A stretch of 64,000 nt of DNA from Pyxicephalus adspersus (Eukaryota; Chordata; Amphibia; Anura; Pyxicephalidae): NCBI RefSeq assembly GCF_032062135.1, contig NC_092860.1:65724202-65788201 (forward strand), in the 5' to 3' direction. Under the pieces are notes generated by a model that saw only the letters and a program-made list of their open reading frames with translations, did not search any database and was not told where the DNA came from. Shown here piece after piece: positions 1 to 11,959 of the stretch; position 1 is the first letter of the stretch; each line of letters opens with the position of its first letter. Position numbers and translations under genes: made by a program.

Positions 1-38
<38 letters not shown>
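1..38. repeat. (AC)n microsatellite
   Basis: Nineteen uninterrupted AC dinucleotides open the window; the array may extend beyond its left edge. Confidence 0.98.
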
Positions 39-40
<2 letters not shown>

Positions 41-130
41 TCTTTCAATACCTTGAAATTTGTGAAATAGTACTCAGTTAATCTTCACCTTAAATGGGTT
101 GGAGTGGGGATTTCTGACATCTTTATCTAA

Positions 131-360
131 GGCTATGTACACGTCAGATGATTCTCAGCCAATACGAGCCACAGGGCTTGTGTCTGATGAGAATCTGACA
201 TGTTTACAGGAGCTGTCCAACATCCTTCAAAGATCCATCCTGATGGATCCATAAACGACAGAAGACGAGTATCCTCAATAGAAGGGAAGGGAAGGGAAGG
301 GAGGAGAGCACACCGAAGTGCTACTCCCCTCCCCTCTCCATAAAGCAGAACAGCGCTGTA
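131..360. repeat. possible MITE remnant with purine-rich run
   Basis: The segment begins with GGCTATGTACACGTCAG, like the ends of frog Harbinger/hAT-type MITEs. It holds an internal pyrimidine/purine inverted stretch: an AGGGA-type run at 281-303 and a CT-rich complement near 326-339. I cannot define both ends or a target duplication, so this is a tentative call. Confidence 0.3.
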
Positions 361-1281
361 CAGCTTGAGACTGTATTATCTGTATGAAGCTATAAAGTTA
401 AATTTTACATCATTTGAAGGAAAACTGTTATTTCATGTTTATAAACATATAATAATTATTATTATTATTTTTTTTACACAGTTTAGCCACACTGACATTT
501 TTCCTATTGCCCACAATATAAGAACTTGTTGAATGAATATAAATACCATATTTTCAAATATATAGAGAGATTATAATGCTGTAAAATAAATGTAATACAG
601 GTGAAGTATAGTGTAACATGATACATATTTAACAACCTCTAAGTTTTAATAGCTGTTCATAGGGGACAAAGTAGAATGCTTTTTAAGGGGCTCAGATATA
701 AGAGCTATTGATCTCTGCCACAGTAACAGGTATTATATTGGGAGTGGGTGGGTGGTGGGCTTCTATTGCCAGGCAGGAAAGGTGGGGGCTGTTGGGAAGC
801 ATTTGGTATTCTAGTAAGTAAACACACTAACCCCATGAGGTATGTGATGACATATAACCCTTTCAGTTCCTTTTTAGCTTTAATGCAGAACATGCATATA
901 TATTTATTTTAAAGCTGAAATTATTTGTTTATTAATGATTTGCAATAGCTATTTATGTGCCATGCTTTCTCTGTAAAAAATTGGATTGCATGGTGTCAAT
1001 TTTTCTAAAAGGTATACTGGTAAAAATGGTTTGCTGGAAAAGTATTTAATAAAACATGAAGACATTGTACATACATGTGTAGGTGCACATGTACATACCA
1101 CAATTCTCCAGCTAATCAGCACAAAAAGCCTAACTAAACTTTACCAATATCTCAGGTTGAAAACAAAGATTTCTGTTGCATTCATTTGTAAGTATGTAAG
1201 CATTTGTAAGTCACACTTACCTAGCAAGGTACTCACTAATGTGTGGTCACTAACTCAAAACTATTCAACACTTGTTACTAT
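361..1281. other. no recognisable feature
   Basis: AT-rich sequence with short chance open frames. I see no domain, no RNA gene and no clear repeat boundary here. Confidence 0.6.
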
Positions 1282-1707
1282 TGTGAGGGATTAGTTTTAA
1301 ACTCACTTGCTGCAGATAAGTACTTCAGACTCATGTTCCAATTTCAGGGTGTCCTGCCCACTTTTATTCACAAAAACTCTAAATTTAAAAACACAATTTT
1401 CCTGATTTTCCCTCACAGGCGATCAATGTCATCACAGTATGATGAAAAAAAATCCACAATTCCCTAGTCTGAAAGACCTGCTTCCTTTTATTATCAGCCA
1501 GATACTTCCAAGCTATCCCCAACTTCTGGCCTAGAAGTGGGATAGAGTGCCTGGCCCACCTATTCCTTCCATAGTACTCAAGGCCTGCATTCCAAATAAA
1601 ATGTTTCAAATCTGCAGTGAAACATTATGGCCCTATCCAGGCACAATTGAGGTTCATGATGCAAAATACCCCCTGAATTTGGTATCATATGTTTCTGTCT
1701 AACTACA
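1282..1707 (-). repeat. LTR-like direct repeat, copy 1
   Basis: This stretch matches 3203-3782 at roughly three quarters of positions. Read on the minus strand, each copy begins TGTAGT, carries an AATAAA signal, and ends in CCTCACA or CCCCACA, so it has the TG...CA ends and poly(A) signal of an LTR. It lacks the extra block of about 120 bp present in copy 2. No exact 5 bp target duplication is visible. A segmental duplication of a non-LTR repeat is the alternative reading. Confidence 0.5.
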
Positions 1708-3202
1708 TATCCTCCAAGGTAAAAAAAAAAAATTACCTGTTCTAGCTCTGGTGGTCTAACTATTGTCATGGACTGGTTACCTGTTCTGTGCAGAATGTTA
1801 AGGGCAAGAGTCTCTGCTATACTCTTCCCTTCATTTCTAGCCATTTACACACTCTTCATGTGAATGTTCCCACAATATTTCAGAATATCCAATAACCCAT
1901 TATGCCACTGAAAATCAGGCATGTTTATTGTGGCCATGCTTAGTAGTTTTGCACATATGTCCTGTTACCCAGAAAACACCTCAACATTATTTGAAAGCAG
2001 ACATATTGCATTGAATAATATTTACAGGCATTTCAGGAATGAGGCTACTATTTTGCACATTTCCAAAGCTATAATCATTTTGCACAGAATTTTCATTGAT
2101 AGTTTGGTAATTGTTACAGTTGTCAGTTTGCACGAAAATGTTATAAAAAGTAGTGCAATTTATCAACAGATTTACTACCTGTGCACTACATACAGCCTCA
2201 GAACCCTGTGATCTGGAATCTGCAGACATACCTTCAACACATATGCCATTTTACATACTGATTCTTTTAAAGAGTTTACCTTGTGCTGGGAACAGTTCCA
2301 GGTGTTTTTTATAGCTTCAGCAGTCCTTTTTATGCCAGTCTGTACCCTTCAATTTGGACTAATATAACTGTTGTCATATTCACTCCACAGACTTGGAAAT
2401 ATAGCACTGCAGGTTTGTTGGCTATTCACCTCTAGCCTGGGGCTGTATCCCTTGGCAGTGATGCTCTCAGTCAGCTGACCCTCTCAGTCCATGGTGACTT
2501 TGACTGAAGAGCCAACGCTGGAAGGCACAGGTATTCTACCATATTGTCACTTCATTGGTGATTTGTACACATTTCTTTTGGCACCACTGGCTGCAAACAC
2601 ACTGTGGCTAGGAGGGGCCCTCTCAGGTCTCTGCTGCACCTTTCCAACCAGTAGTTTACTTTTTGACATTTAAAAAAAAAATTTCCTTGCTTCAGATGTA
2701 GGTCTTCAGCAAGCAGTCATCCTCTGGAAGGACCTTGCATCCAATTTTTCTAGAAGAGTAACAATCTCAGCACTGCAGCCAAAACAGGTTGTTGTAACAA
2801 AGGTGCAGTGTCTGGAATGCAGTCAGGCTGTGTGAACTGCACACAGTTCATTAACCCCTTCAGGGCTGGTGTGCCACTAATTGGCATGGAGGCTTGCACC
2901 CACTGTTGTTCAGCAGTGCTACCTGAAACATGCAGTACCTGCAACCCAAGAGTGCTGCTAATAGTCTGTGGGTATCCTGTTGGGCAGCTTTTGCCTGCTT
3001 GTGTGACCTCTGTAAACTGTGGTGTTTTTCAACAAGGCCTTTAACTTAATTTCTTCCATTGCTTTAAGTCCTTAGCAGCCACCAGAGGACAAACACTCTT
3101 TTGTAGTCACTGTCATTTACAGTCCACTTGTTAAAAAAAACAAGAAAATACTTCTTATGTGCACGGTCTCTTTAAAGATCCTGTCCACATATGATCACCA
3201 AA
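1708..3202. other. spacer between the two LTR-like repeats
   Basis: About 1.5 kb between the paired repeats. It contains an A-run near 1718-1732, which would be T-rich in the element's orientation. I find no gag, protease, reverse transcriptase or integrase motif in any frame. It could be a non-autonomous (TRIM/LARD-like) interior, a badly decayed interior, or unrelated host sequence. Confidence 0.4.
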
Positions 3203-3782
3203 TGTGGGGGATAAGCTTCAAACTCACTTGCTACAGAGAGGTACTTCTGATTCTTGTACCAATTTCAGGGTGCTCTGCCCACTTTTATTCACAAAAACTT
3301 GAACTTAAAAACACTCACAAAACAGTTTCTCTCGCAGGGGATCAGTGCCATCAAAGTATGACAAACCCCCCTCCCCCCCAAATTTAGCCTCCTGTCTCTC
3401 TATATTGGTCCCACAAACCTCAACTTTGGGGGATCACCTGGGCTCTCTCAGCATACAAGCTGTGCACACAGCCTCACTACCTAGTCTCAGGCTACAACCT
3501 TCCCTATTTTGAAAGGCCTGCTTCTTCTTATTATCAGCCAGGTGCTTGAAAGCTTTCCCCAATTTCTGGCCTGGACGTGGCCTGGAAGTGGCATGGAGTG
3601 TCTGGCCCACCCATTTCATCGATGGCATTCCAGGCCTGGATCCCAAGTAAAATGTCGCAAATCTGCAGCTACATGTTTACTTATGGCACTATCAAAGCCC
3701 TTTATTACTTTTCCAGGAAAAACTGAGGTACAGGGTGCCAAATACTCCCTGAAGTTAACATCATATGTTTCTTTCTACTACA
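3203..3782 (-). repeat. LTR-like direct repeat, copy 2
   Basis: Partner of 1282-1707 in the same orientation, with TGTAG...CCACA ends on the minus strand and AATAAA about 85 bases before the CA end. Compared with copy 1 it has an additional block around 3365-3490. If the pair is one element, this would be its 5' LTR. Confidence 0.5.
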
Positions 3783-5885
3783 CCATCTATGAGAGAAGAA
3801 CACTTTCTAAATCCAACAGTAAGTTTTAGACTAGTCTTCCACAGCACCCTCATGTCATTTTTCATGTAATTTTGCCTGTGAGCGATCAGCCCTTTCCTGC
3901 AATCTCCAGGCTCGGACTTACTGCTTTTAAGCTACTGAGTGTGGGAAAACAGATGTATGATGAAGAACCGTAACCAACTCCATGTTTTCTCCCAAACAAA
4001 CTGTTTGGGCACTCCTAGCCAGAGAGAATGCTCATGTGGTCTTTCTGCTGCTGCCAGCATGAGACCACTTCACCACCAGTTGGCCAGACAGCCTTATTTA
4101 TTCATCTTTCCTAAAAAATTTGAGCTTAGTCTGCACCACACCTAGAGATAATGTTCACATAAGAACACTTTAGGCCAACCACTGAGAAATGAAAAAGGAG
4201 CATCTGCTCTAGCCATTTAGCTTATTGTTTTATTTAGCTCCCCCAGTGTGTCCTAAATTTTGGAGGAACAATGCACAAGCATAAGTTGCCACCAACATTT
4301 AACTAGAATACAACTTTCTTGACAGGGGCTTCAGGATGGAAGGAATGCTGTCATGACCATCAAACACATTGGCCTGAAATTTGAAAAAAACTACAGGTAT
4401 GTGCATGCACAAGAGCCGCTTCATCTCAGCATAGGTCTGTGCTGGTGCTGTACACTGAGCTTGTCCACAGCTCAGTGTGCACTTAAAGATAAAGGTCCTG
4501 ACAGGCAATCAGAAAAGATTTCTTCGTGAGAAAAGCCTGTTTGACATGACTTCCCTTTTGCAACATATTTAACCTTAAAATAGGCAAGTTTAGAATTTTT
4601 AGTAAGATCAACAGGCATTTTTTGCACTTTCAAGCAGAAAGTTTTCAACAGTTGAACCTTTAATAATACCTAAATACTGCTAGTTGTCTGTGAGAAAAGT
4701 TAAATGTTTTGTTTTTGTTTGGGTGGGTTATTAAAACAAATTATTCTATCTTTCCCATCAGCTGCTCCTTTGTTTCACTAATTCAATGCAGTTTGTTCTC
4801 TAAGGTGCTCTGTGCAGCAGTGACAGTGTTTTGTGTTCATTCCCTATAATGCAGAAACCCTGCATTGTTAGGATACTGAAGGTTATCCCTCTGAGCTTCA
4901 CAACAAGAAGGGGCACACAAGCTGCAAGGAAGTCATTTTTACTTATTGCCTGGACTTGCTGGTGGGCCAGGGCCACTGATGTAAGGAGAGGAGGGGCTGA
5001 GTCAGTGAGTGCTGCTGGTTGCATTAAATTAAGTAGGGGGGGGGACTCAGTAACAAGTAATAAGTGGTCCTGCTGGTATAAGAATATAGTGTATATTCAT
5101 TTACAGTAAGTGCTTGGGCCTACCGTATGAATGAACACATAAGAGAGTGATTTAAATTGAATACCTCTATGCTAGTTTTGAGAAGAATAAGTAGAATTTG
5201 TTTCACAGGTAGTACTACTGTGCCTGATGTTAAATATTGAGAGGGTGCCCCTGTACAGTATCCAAATAAAAGTGATAATAAGAAAAAGGGTGAGACATGT
5301 AAAATAGAGGGTTATGGTTTTAACTTTTTCATTATATGTCTATTTCCATACTGAAAAACATATATATGTAATGAGAAGGTTTAATTTCTATTTAAATTAT
5401 GCATTTCTCTATGGTTTATGTAAGGTATGTTTGGGTTAGTACAAAGACTGCAGCGTATGTGAGCAGTGTATGCAACACGTAGGTTTAAACTCTATTTAAC
5501 CATTCCCTTTTCAAGTGACTCAGGCTGATGGTAATTCTGCCATCCTAAATTGATCAAAATATTAAAGGCAATCCACATTCTTATTATGTACAATGTCATA
5601 TTAGGAAGAAAGTATTGAAATTCAAAAATGTCATATTAGGAAATAGGTATTGAAATTCAAATAGTTCTTACAGGTATAGGTAATTTAATTACAAACAGCA
5701 ATGTCAATAAGACTGGTGTATTCAACCTCATAAGCTTATTAATTAAAAATGCAAATTTTAAAAAAAGAGAAAGATGTTTTTTATGGAATTTTCAGCTCCT
5801 ATGTTTAAAAGGGACGCCACGGGAAAATGTGGTCTGAATTTATCCAGACATAGAATTATACAGTGTGGCTGCTATTTCCATATAT
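3783..5885. other. no recognisable gene
   Basis: AT-rich DNA with only chance short open frames. A G9 run lies near 5036. The only local structure I see is the small tandem duplication at 5595-5663, listed separately. Confidence 0.55.
5595..5663. repeat. 35 bp tandem duplication
   Basis: Two adjacent units starting GTCATATTAGGAA and ending TATTGAAATTCAAA, at 5595-5629 and 5630-5663, differ by a few bases. It is a simple local duplication. Confidence 0.85.
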
Positions 5886-6700
5886 CTAAGAGACTGGTTT
5901 CACAAGATCTGAATGTATGCTGATACTGACCTGAAACAACAGAGTATAAACTACTCGAATTTGACATATATCATTCGCATTCAGGAATGCCTGCCTACCG
6001 AGGTCACCAGAAATCCACTCCTGTGTACTGTTTTTGGCAAGCATGGCAAAGAGCCTGCTCCCTACAAAATCTGAATAGCCATTATACCCTTTTGTTGCCA
6101 TTCTGGGGAAAGCTGGACTTCCCTCAGCCAATGCAATTTGCATCCTCTGACTCATGGCCTTACTGTCAAATCCCTGATAAACCTCTCCACCCGTAAACCC
6201 CTATCCTTTGGTGAAGTATCGCAGGAACACCCTACCCTAAGAGGAGCTCTTTTTATCTAACTGCAAATGAACGTTCCTTTGTCTCTCCCATAATCAGTGG
6301 ATCGCACATTTCCCGCATAAATCAGCCTTAGATATACTATTCGATCTCTCCAGAGCCTGGACATCCATTTCATTACATATACTGAATATATCTCCACACA
6401 GAGCATTTCTTATGGGTTTAAGTACCTCCTCTCAGTGTGGCCTCCAAAGATTAGGAACCCAGAGTGAAGCATTTCTTTGAAGATTGGAAATCCTTGTAGA
6501 CACTCTCCCCACTTGTAAAAAAAACAGAAATTATTTAATCCTTTCAACTAACTGGTATACATATAGATTGCTCCTCTATGGTCCCCAGTGTGCATTAACC
6601 CGAACAATCTACCCACTCCTAACTCCTGTACCTCAGGCCCCCCTGTCTAGTTCTCCTATTACCTTACACATTTCTACTTTTAAAGCGTGAGTTTTGTGAT
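5886..6700 (+). pseudogene. possible L1-like ORF2 C-terminal fragment
   Basis: A conceptual plus-strand translation around 5987-6196 contains a Trp-rich stretch followed by YTLLLPFWGKLDFPQ. This resembles the tract after the reverse-transcriptase domain in vertebrate L1 ORF2 proteins, where a LLPFWGNPDF-like motif is usual. Downstream frames (to about 6520) keep L1-like residues such as a FFEDWKSL-like end but have stops. No catalytic motif lies in the fragment, and the call rests on this resemblance only. Confidence 0.3.
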
Positions 6701-7731
6701 GCACTTTTGCTTATGTATCTTTTGAGAAGCCTTACTTATTGTGTTTTCAGCACTTTTCTTTCATCTCTATGTTTTAGAATTATTTGGTATGTCATTTTTG
6801 CTGTTGTACTATCCTCTAAGAAAAAAATGTAAAAACAAACGCACATTTTCACATGGAAAAAATAAGCAAATCTTTACATTCATCACCAATTAGTTTAATG
6901 AGATTAAAATCAGGTATAGGTTACAGGTTAGGTATCCACAATTTAAACAGATTGAACTTTTAAAAAATGGTCTGGTGTTTCCACTCTAGTGACATATGGT
7001 ATGCCATCATGCCAAGATTTAAAATGCTCTATAAATTCCTTAGAATAAATTTGATAATAAATGGATGTCTTTAAGTCTGCCGGGTGATTAAAATATATTG
7101 CCCAACTACTCGATATCCAAGTGGCATAGTTTTCAAATGACTGCTAATTTGCCCAGGACTAGCCAATCCAGCAAATGCACACATTTCATATGTGATTTTT
7201 TTTCTAACATTAGAGGTTAGTGGACAGTTATGCACAATCTCTACAAGAAAAAAATTCTGCTGAAAAAGGCAATATCAGCTTGTCAGATGAAGGGTGTACT
7301 TCATTCAATGAACTAATGCATATTTTGAGATTTGTTAACAAATTCATGAAAAGCCAGGCTTTCTTTTTTATGAAAGTTTCACCCTGTTTGAATCATGATA
7401 TTCGAAAATCAACAATTCCCAAATGGTTTAGTTAGGTAAACACAGGTAAACACAGAAAGTGTATCTTCTTAGGATCACCATAAGACCACTCTGTGAATAT
7501 ATATTTGTATGTTTTACAGCTGATTTTTTTGGTTGTCCAAAAATGCTAGGAAGGATAGAAAATATTACTAACAACAAAGAGTTAGGGGTCTGTCTACGCT
7601 AGGAGGCCCTAAAGACTCGACCGCTGGAGGGATGAGTTAGACTCCTACTTGCCAAGGCTTTGGATATGGGACCCCAAAGAAAGGAATTTAGAACTGTAGA
7701 ACAGTTGGTGATGAATTTTAATCAATTAATT
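6701..7731. other. no recognisable feature
   Basis: AT-rich sequence without a domain, RNA gene or repeat that I can name. Confidence 0.55.
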
Positions 7732-7860
7732 GTAACCGCTGCTGGGTCCTCTCTTCTTCTATGTCAATGTTTGTATCTGTCTGTCATTTGCAACTCCTCT
7801 ATATTGTTTTGGACTGCATAATATGTTGGCGCTTTATAAATATAGTTTAATATTAATAAT
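7732..7860 (+). mobile_element. L2-type LINE 3' tail
   Basis: The segment from TTGTAACC through TTCTATGTCA, TCATTTGCAACTCC and ATAATATGTTGGCGCT to TATAAATA and an ATAAT tail aligns with the 3' end of the L2 copy at 34,205-34,352. Only the 3' UTR is present, as in 5'-truncated LINE insertions. Confidence 0.8.
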
Positions 7861-9088
7861 GTGGAATTTGCATTCACAGGTGAACCCTCCCCAGAGGAGT
7901 GCTTCTCTCACACTTCACTAATAGTTGCTAAAAGTCAGCTGTTAGAGTTGACTGTATGAATGTTTCTGGATGCAAATTGTTGCTTTCTTGATACTCTGCT
8001 ACTCTAACCCTCTGAATATGTGTTGAGTACAAGAAATCCCTAAAAATGGGTTTGGACATGATTGGTGTTAGTTCCAGACTACTAGGAGGGACTTGGGTAC
8101 AATCTGACTGCCCCTACAGGTGGCAAGCACTACAGAAAGATCTGGCCATCCTCTTTTAAAGAGATTTCTAATGGCATAACTGGAAAGATTTGGTTATTCT
8201 AAGGTAGTATCTTGGTGCTGATTATGTTACTGTACACACTATTTTATAGGATTCAAATGGGTTAGGATAAGTGTAGAGACGGCAGCAATACATTGAATCC
8301 CTAGGGTTGGGAAGGCAGTACGAGTGAACAGTATGAATGCATACAGTGGAAGATACATATTTTAGCCGTACTAATTACATTTCAAACTCTGTAGAATACC
8401 CTGTTAAAAGAGTTAACAGGTTTACATCATAATTACTGATCCACTGACTATATATGACATCCTTCATCTTGTATATCATCATGTAAACTAATGTTAGTTT
8501 GCTGATTTTTTTTTTTTTTTACTTGATCATGCTTGTAATCTCTTTTTCTATAAAACTAATAGAAAATGATAGAAAACAGTTTATTTAAGTTTAATTAAAA
8601 GTAGAATTTCCATGGACTGTAACAAATGAAAAGCATATATAAAATGTAGGCATTTTGTATATATTTAAGTTAACGGTAGTACTGGCTGTTAAAGGGTTAT
8701 GTCTATAACAGTACAGTCCTTCCAGGAAGGCTTTATAGTAGTGCAGAGTATGGAGGATTTAATGTATCTGCTCTGTGTAAAGGAATCTCTCGGATCAAAC
8801 TGTAATTGATATAGGCAAAGTTATATGGGATTATAAATTGTCCCTAGGAGAGAGGTTTAGCATTAACCAGTTCTGAATAGCTGAAAATGTGCAGCGCTTA
8901 GAGAGTTGAGTTAAACTGTACTGAAACAAAAATGTGTACAGTGTATATGAGTGTGTGTGTGTGTGTGTATTTATATATATTTTATATAGGAGGTTCAACC
9001 TAAAATACTCACAATTTCAAGGGGAAAAAAACAATTATAGTAGCAGTCCAACAGGTGTAGTATGCCAGCAGATAACAGCTCACCAAAC
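7861..9088. other. no gene; short (GT)n microsatellite
   Basis: Nothing recognisable except a (GT)9 run at 8951-8968 followed by AT-rich alternating sequence, and a T14 run near 8507-8520. Confidence 0.6.
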
Positions 9089-9414
9089 TTAAAGTGTACC
9101 TAAACTCATAATTTTCACTTTACATAAAGGGTAGACAAAAGGGAAAAAAATTGCCAATCTCATGCATGCGAAGTGAGATTGGCAAGTTTTTTTTACTCAA
9201 ACTATGTCACCGGATCTTGCGCTTACATCGGGTGACGTATGAAGAAGAACCTGGAAGAAGATGGCGGCACCTAGTGCGCTGGCCCGAAGATGGATACCGG
9301 CGCGACTCGGGACCTGATGGAAGAAAACTCCGGAACGATCGACTGCTCTGTGGTATTGTATTAGATAAGTGTATTTTTTTTGTTTTGGGGAGTTTTGAGT
9401 TTACTTCCTCGTTT
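9089..9414. mobile_element. Kolobok/T2-type MITE (TTAA-flanked)
   Basis: The left end TTAAAGTGTACCTAAACTCA matches the right end of the inverted copy at 32,080-32,527 (TTAAAGCGTACC on the minus strand). The right end ACTTCCTCGTTTA is a decayed version of the other terminus. TTAAAG starts and TTAA targets are the hallmark of Kolobok/T2 MITEs known from Xenopus. Inside is a perfect 12 bp stem at 9151-9162/9174-9185 around a GCATGCG loop, and a GGGTGACGTA box near 9229; both recur in the other copy. Confidence 0.75.
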
Positions 9415-9509
9415 ATTTTTTCAGTCAAATTACAGGATAATATTTTAATACAATAATGTTAAGGTTGTACCACCTTGTGGTTCAATGCTTTAACCATACT
9501 TAAATAGTT

Positions 9510-10301
9510 CCTTATGAATTCGATTCTGATCAGTTGGTTTCCCAATTTGACCAAACTACAATTTATCACACTTACCTCTTCCTCTCTCCTGCGCATGCAG
9601 TCAGTTCTAAACCTAAGATGCACCTTCTCTTCCAGATTTAATCAGTATCGCTCTTCCCACCAATCAGAAAATAGTCTCTTAATTGCCCTTGGTTATTTAG
9701 CTGTCTCAGACTCAGCGTTTGTGCAACATGTCTTCACTAGTGCCAAGCTCCCTATCTCTGGTGAGGATTTCCTATACACCTGTTGAAAAATTAATTGCTT
9801 ACCCTGACCAGCTCCTGTGTTACCCCTTATTGTCCAGTCTGTTTCCCTGCCTGTTCCCTTGTGCTGTTCTAATGTTCCTCTGTGTGTGCTAGGATCTCTG
9901 TGTCTCCCGTGTCACCTGTGCCTGCTATTGCTTCTTGTGTCACTTGTGTTGTCTTCTGTGTTGCCTCCTGTGTCTGCACTGGCCCCCGTGTCACCGGTGC
10001 CTATTTCTTGGAAATCTGGTTCTTGACCTCTAGCTTGTTCCTGACCTCTCTTGCTTGCTGCTTGCTTCGTCCCTGACCTTCCATGACGAAATTCCCACCT
10101 AGTAATTTTGTACTGCGCATTTTCATACTGCACAAGGACCACAATCTGGCATCAGCTGGCAGCACAACATCCTCACCACTAGATGCTCTAGAGAAGACCT
10201 GGTTGCTGCTTAGATTCTGTGCATTGGCCCTTCTCAGGACTCACACCACTTCTTTGCAAGCTGTAGCACCTCCTAGAGGCTTTGTCACCCCAAGTGTGAC
10301 A
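9510..10301 (+). mobile_element. Gypsy LTR, 5' side
   Basis: The last part (GTGTCACCGGTGCC, then GCTGCTTAGATTCTG and GGCCCTTCTCAGG) aligns with 27,358-27,540, the 3' LTR of the Gypsy copy at 25.6-27.6 kb. It ends AAGTGTGACA at 10,301, twelve bases before a gag start codon at 10,314. The left boundary is uncertain; the 9510-9790 part has the character of an LTR U3 region. Confidence 0.6.
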
Positions 10302-10313
10302 ATTTGCACAAAC

Positions 10314-10975
10314 CATGACCACACCCTCCCAGGCCTCAGCAGACCCCAACCAGTCACTCACCAAGAGGCTAGATGCCCATGAAGCTATCCAAATCCAGGT
10401 ACTTCCTCAACTCCATATGCTCACTATTCACCTAGATCAGCTCCTGCCGAACCTCCAGCCCCTGCTCAGTCTCCTGCTATCTCACTGGTTTCTGCACTTA
10501 ACCTGGGGATCCAAAGACCTGCTGTGGCTTCATTAACCTGTGCAACATCCACTTTGAGCTTCAGCCACAAAGTTTCCCAACTGACTGGGCTAAAGTGGTG
10601 TATTTGATTTTCCTGCTTTCTGGAGAAGCCTTGGTGTAGGAGTCGCTGCTCTGGGAAAGAAAGGATCTGGTCACCAATAGCATTGAGACCCTCCTGGCCC
10701 TCTTTAGGAGGATCTTTGATGAACCAGTTTGCGCCATCTCAGCATCGGACACACTCCTTTGTCAAGAGTCACTCACTGTAGGTCAAATTTCGAACCCTGG
10801 CTACTGAGCTCACCTGGAACAATGAAGCGCTTCACGCTACCTTCTGACAGGGCTTGTCAGACCACATTAAAGATGGATATGCTTGTCGAGAGATTCCCTC
10901 CTCTTTGGATGACCTGATCTTCCTGGTGATCTAGATTGATATTTGTTTCAGGAGAGATCTTGCTCACGCAAGGTA
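10314..10975 (+). pseudogene. Ty3/Gypsy gag remnant
   Basis: Immediately downstream of an LTR end. Conceptual translation in shifting plus-strand frames gives a retrotransposon gag domain: an FELQP motif near 10,555, then a LLSGEALV-like stretch, ETLLALFRRIFDEP near 10,690-10,725, and a decayed LxDLI-like segment near 10,900. This capsid-like protein would package the element's RNA in the cytoplasm. Frameshifts and stops make it non-functional. It stops abruptly at the inverted repeat at 10,994, beyond which CR1 begins. Confidence 0.75.
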
Positions 10976-10993
10976 GTTGCTAGTAGTAGCTAG

Positions 10994-11060
10994 TAGTTGA
11001 TTCTCTATTTCTTCCTTAGCACTGCCCCCCAGTGCTAATGAAGGAATAGAGAATCAACTA
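10994..11060. repeat. 30 bp foldback hairpin at Gypsy/CR1 junction
   Basis: Arms 10,994-11,023 and 11,031-11,060 are inverted copies matching at 28 of 30 positions, with a 7-base loop GCCCCCC. The right arm is natural CR1 coding sequence (it leads directly into the endonuclease domain), so the left arm is an inverted duplicate of the CR1 edge. Confidence 0.9.
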
Positions 11061-11760
11061 ATAGCACAGATAGAAATGGCTTCAAAATCTGGTACTGTTT
11101 TAATAATGGGAGATTTTAACTACCATTTTTAACTGACATTGACTGGAGTAATGGCACTACAGGTACAGCAAAAGGGAGGAAATTTATGAATTTAACACAA
11201 GATAATTTTATAGTACAGTTTATAGAAGCCCCAACTAGAAATGATACTCTGCTGGATCTAGTTCTTTCTAACAATGCAGAACTTAGCACCTATGTTTATA
11301 TAAAAGAGAATCTGGGTGATAATGTGATTTCTTTTAATGTAAGTTGTAAAAAGGAAGCAAAAACTGGAAAGATAAAAACAAATTATAAGAGGGGAATTTT
11401 CCATTATTAAGTGCGACTCTCTGTGACTTGGACTGGTAGAGAATATTGTCCTCAAAGAACACAGAACAGAAATGGGAATGTTTCATGTCTGTTGTACACA
11501 AACACACTGAAAAATATATTCCAATGGGTAATAAGTTTTTGAAGCTAAAAGTAAACCCTGTGTGGCTCACAGCTAATGTTAAAAAAGCGTTAAAGAATAA
11601 GAAGGGGCATTCCATAAATATAAAAATAAAAGATCACCTTCATCATTTGAAAACTATAAAGAATATAAAAAAAGGATGTAAAAAGGAGATAAAATTTACA
11701 AAACTTCAAAATGAAAGACTGCAAAGAAAATAAGGCTAACCCTCCAAATGTTTTAAAATA
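11031..11760 (+). pseudogene. CR1 LINE ORF2, endonuclease domain remnant
   Basis: Frames give SGTVLIMGDFN (the GDFN active-site motif of APE-type endonucleases) near 11,090-11,120, then a DLVLSNNAEL stretch at about 11,250-11,285 and a Lys-rich linker to 11,730. In CR1 elements this domain nicks target DNA to prime reverse transcription. The order matches CR1 and leads toward the RT at 11,960. Several frameshifts are present, for example at the DIDWS-like segment near 11,130. The N-terminus is missing, cut off by the hairpin. Confidence 0.85.
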
Positions 11761-11959
11761 TAATAATTGCAAAAAGATCAGATATGACCACATAGGCCCT
11801 CTTAAAGGATGCCTCTGGGTTGGTCACTGGGGCTAAAAAAAGGCAGATTTAATAAACACTTTTTTTTAGCTCTGTGTACACAAAGGAAAATGGCAGAGCT
11901 GAAGTCTAAATTGCTAATAGCAATGTCACTGCCTTAAATGAGCCACAATGGCTCAAAAT

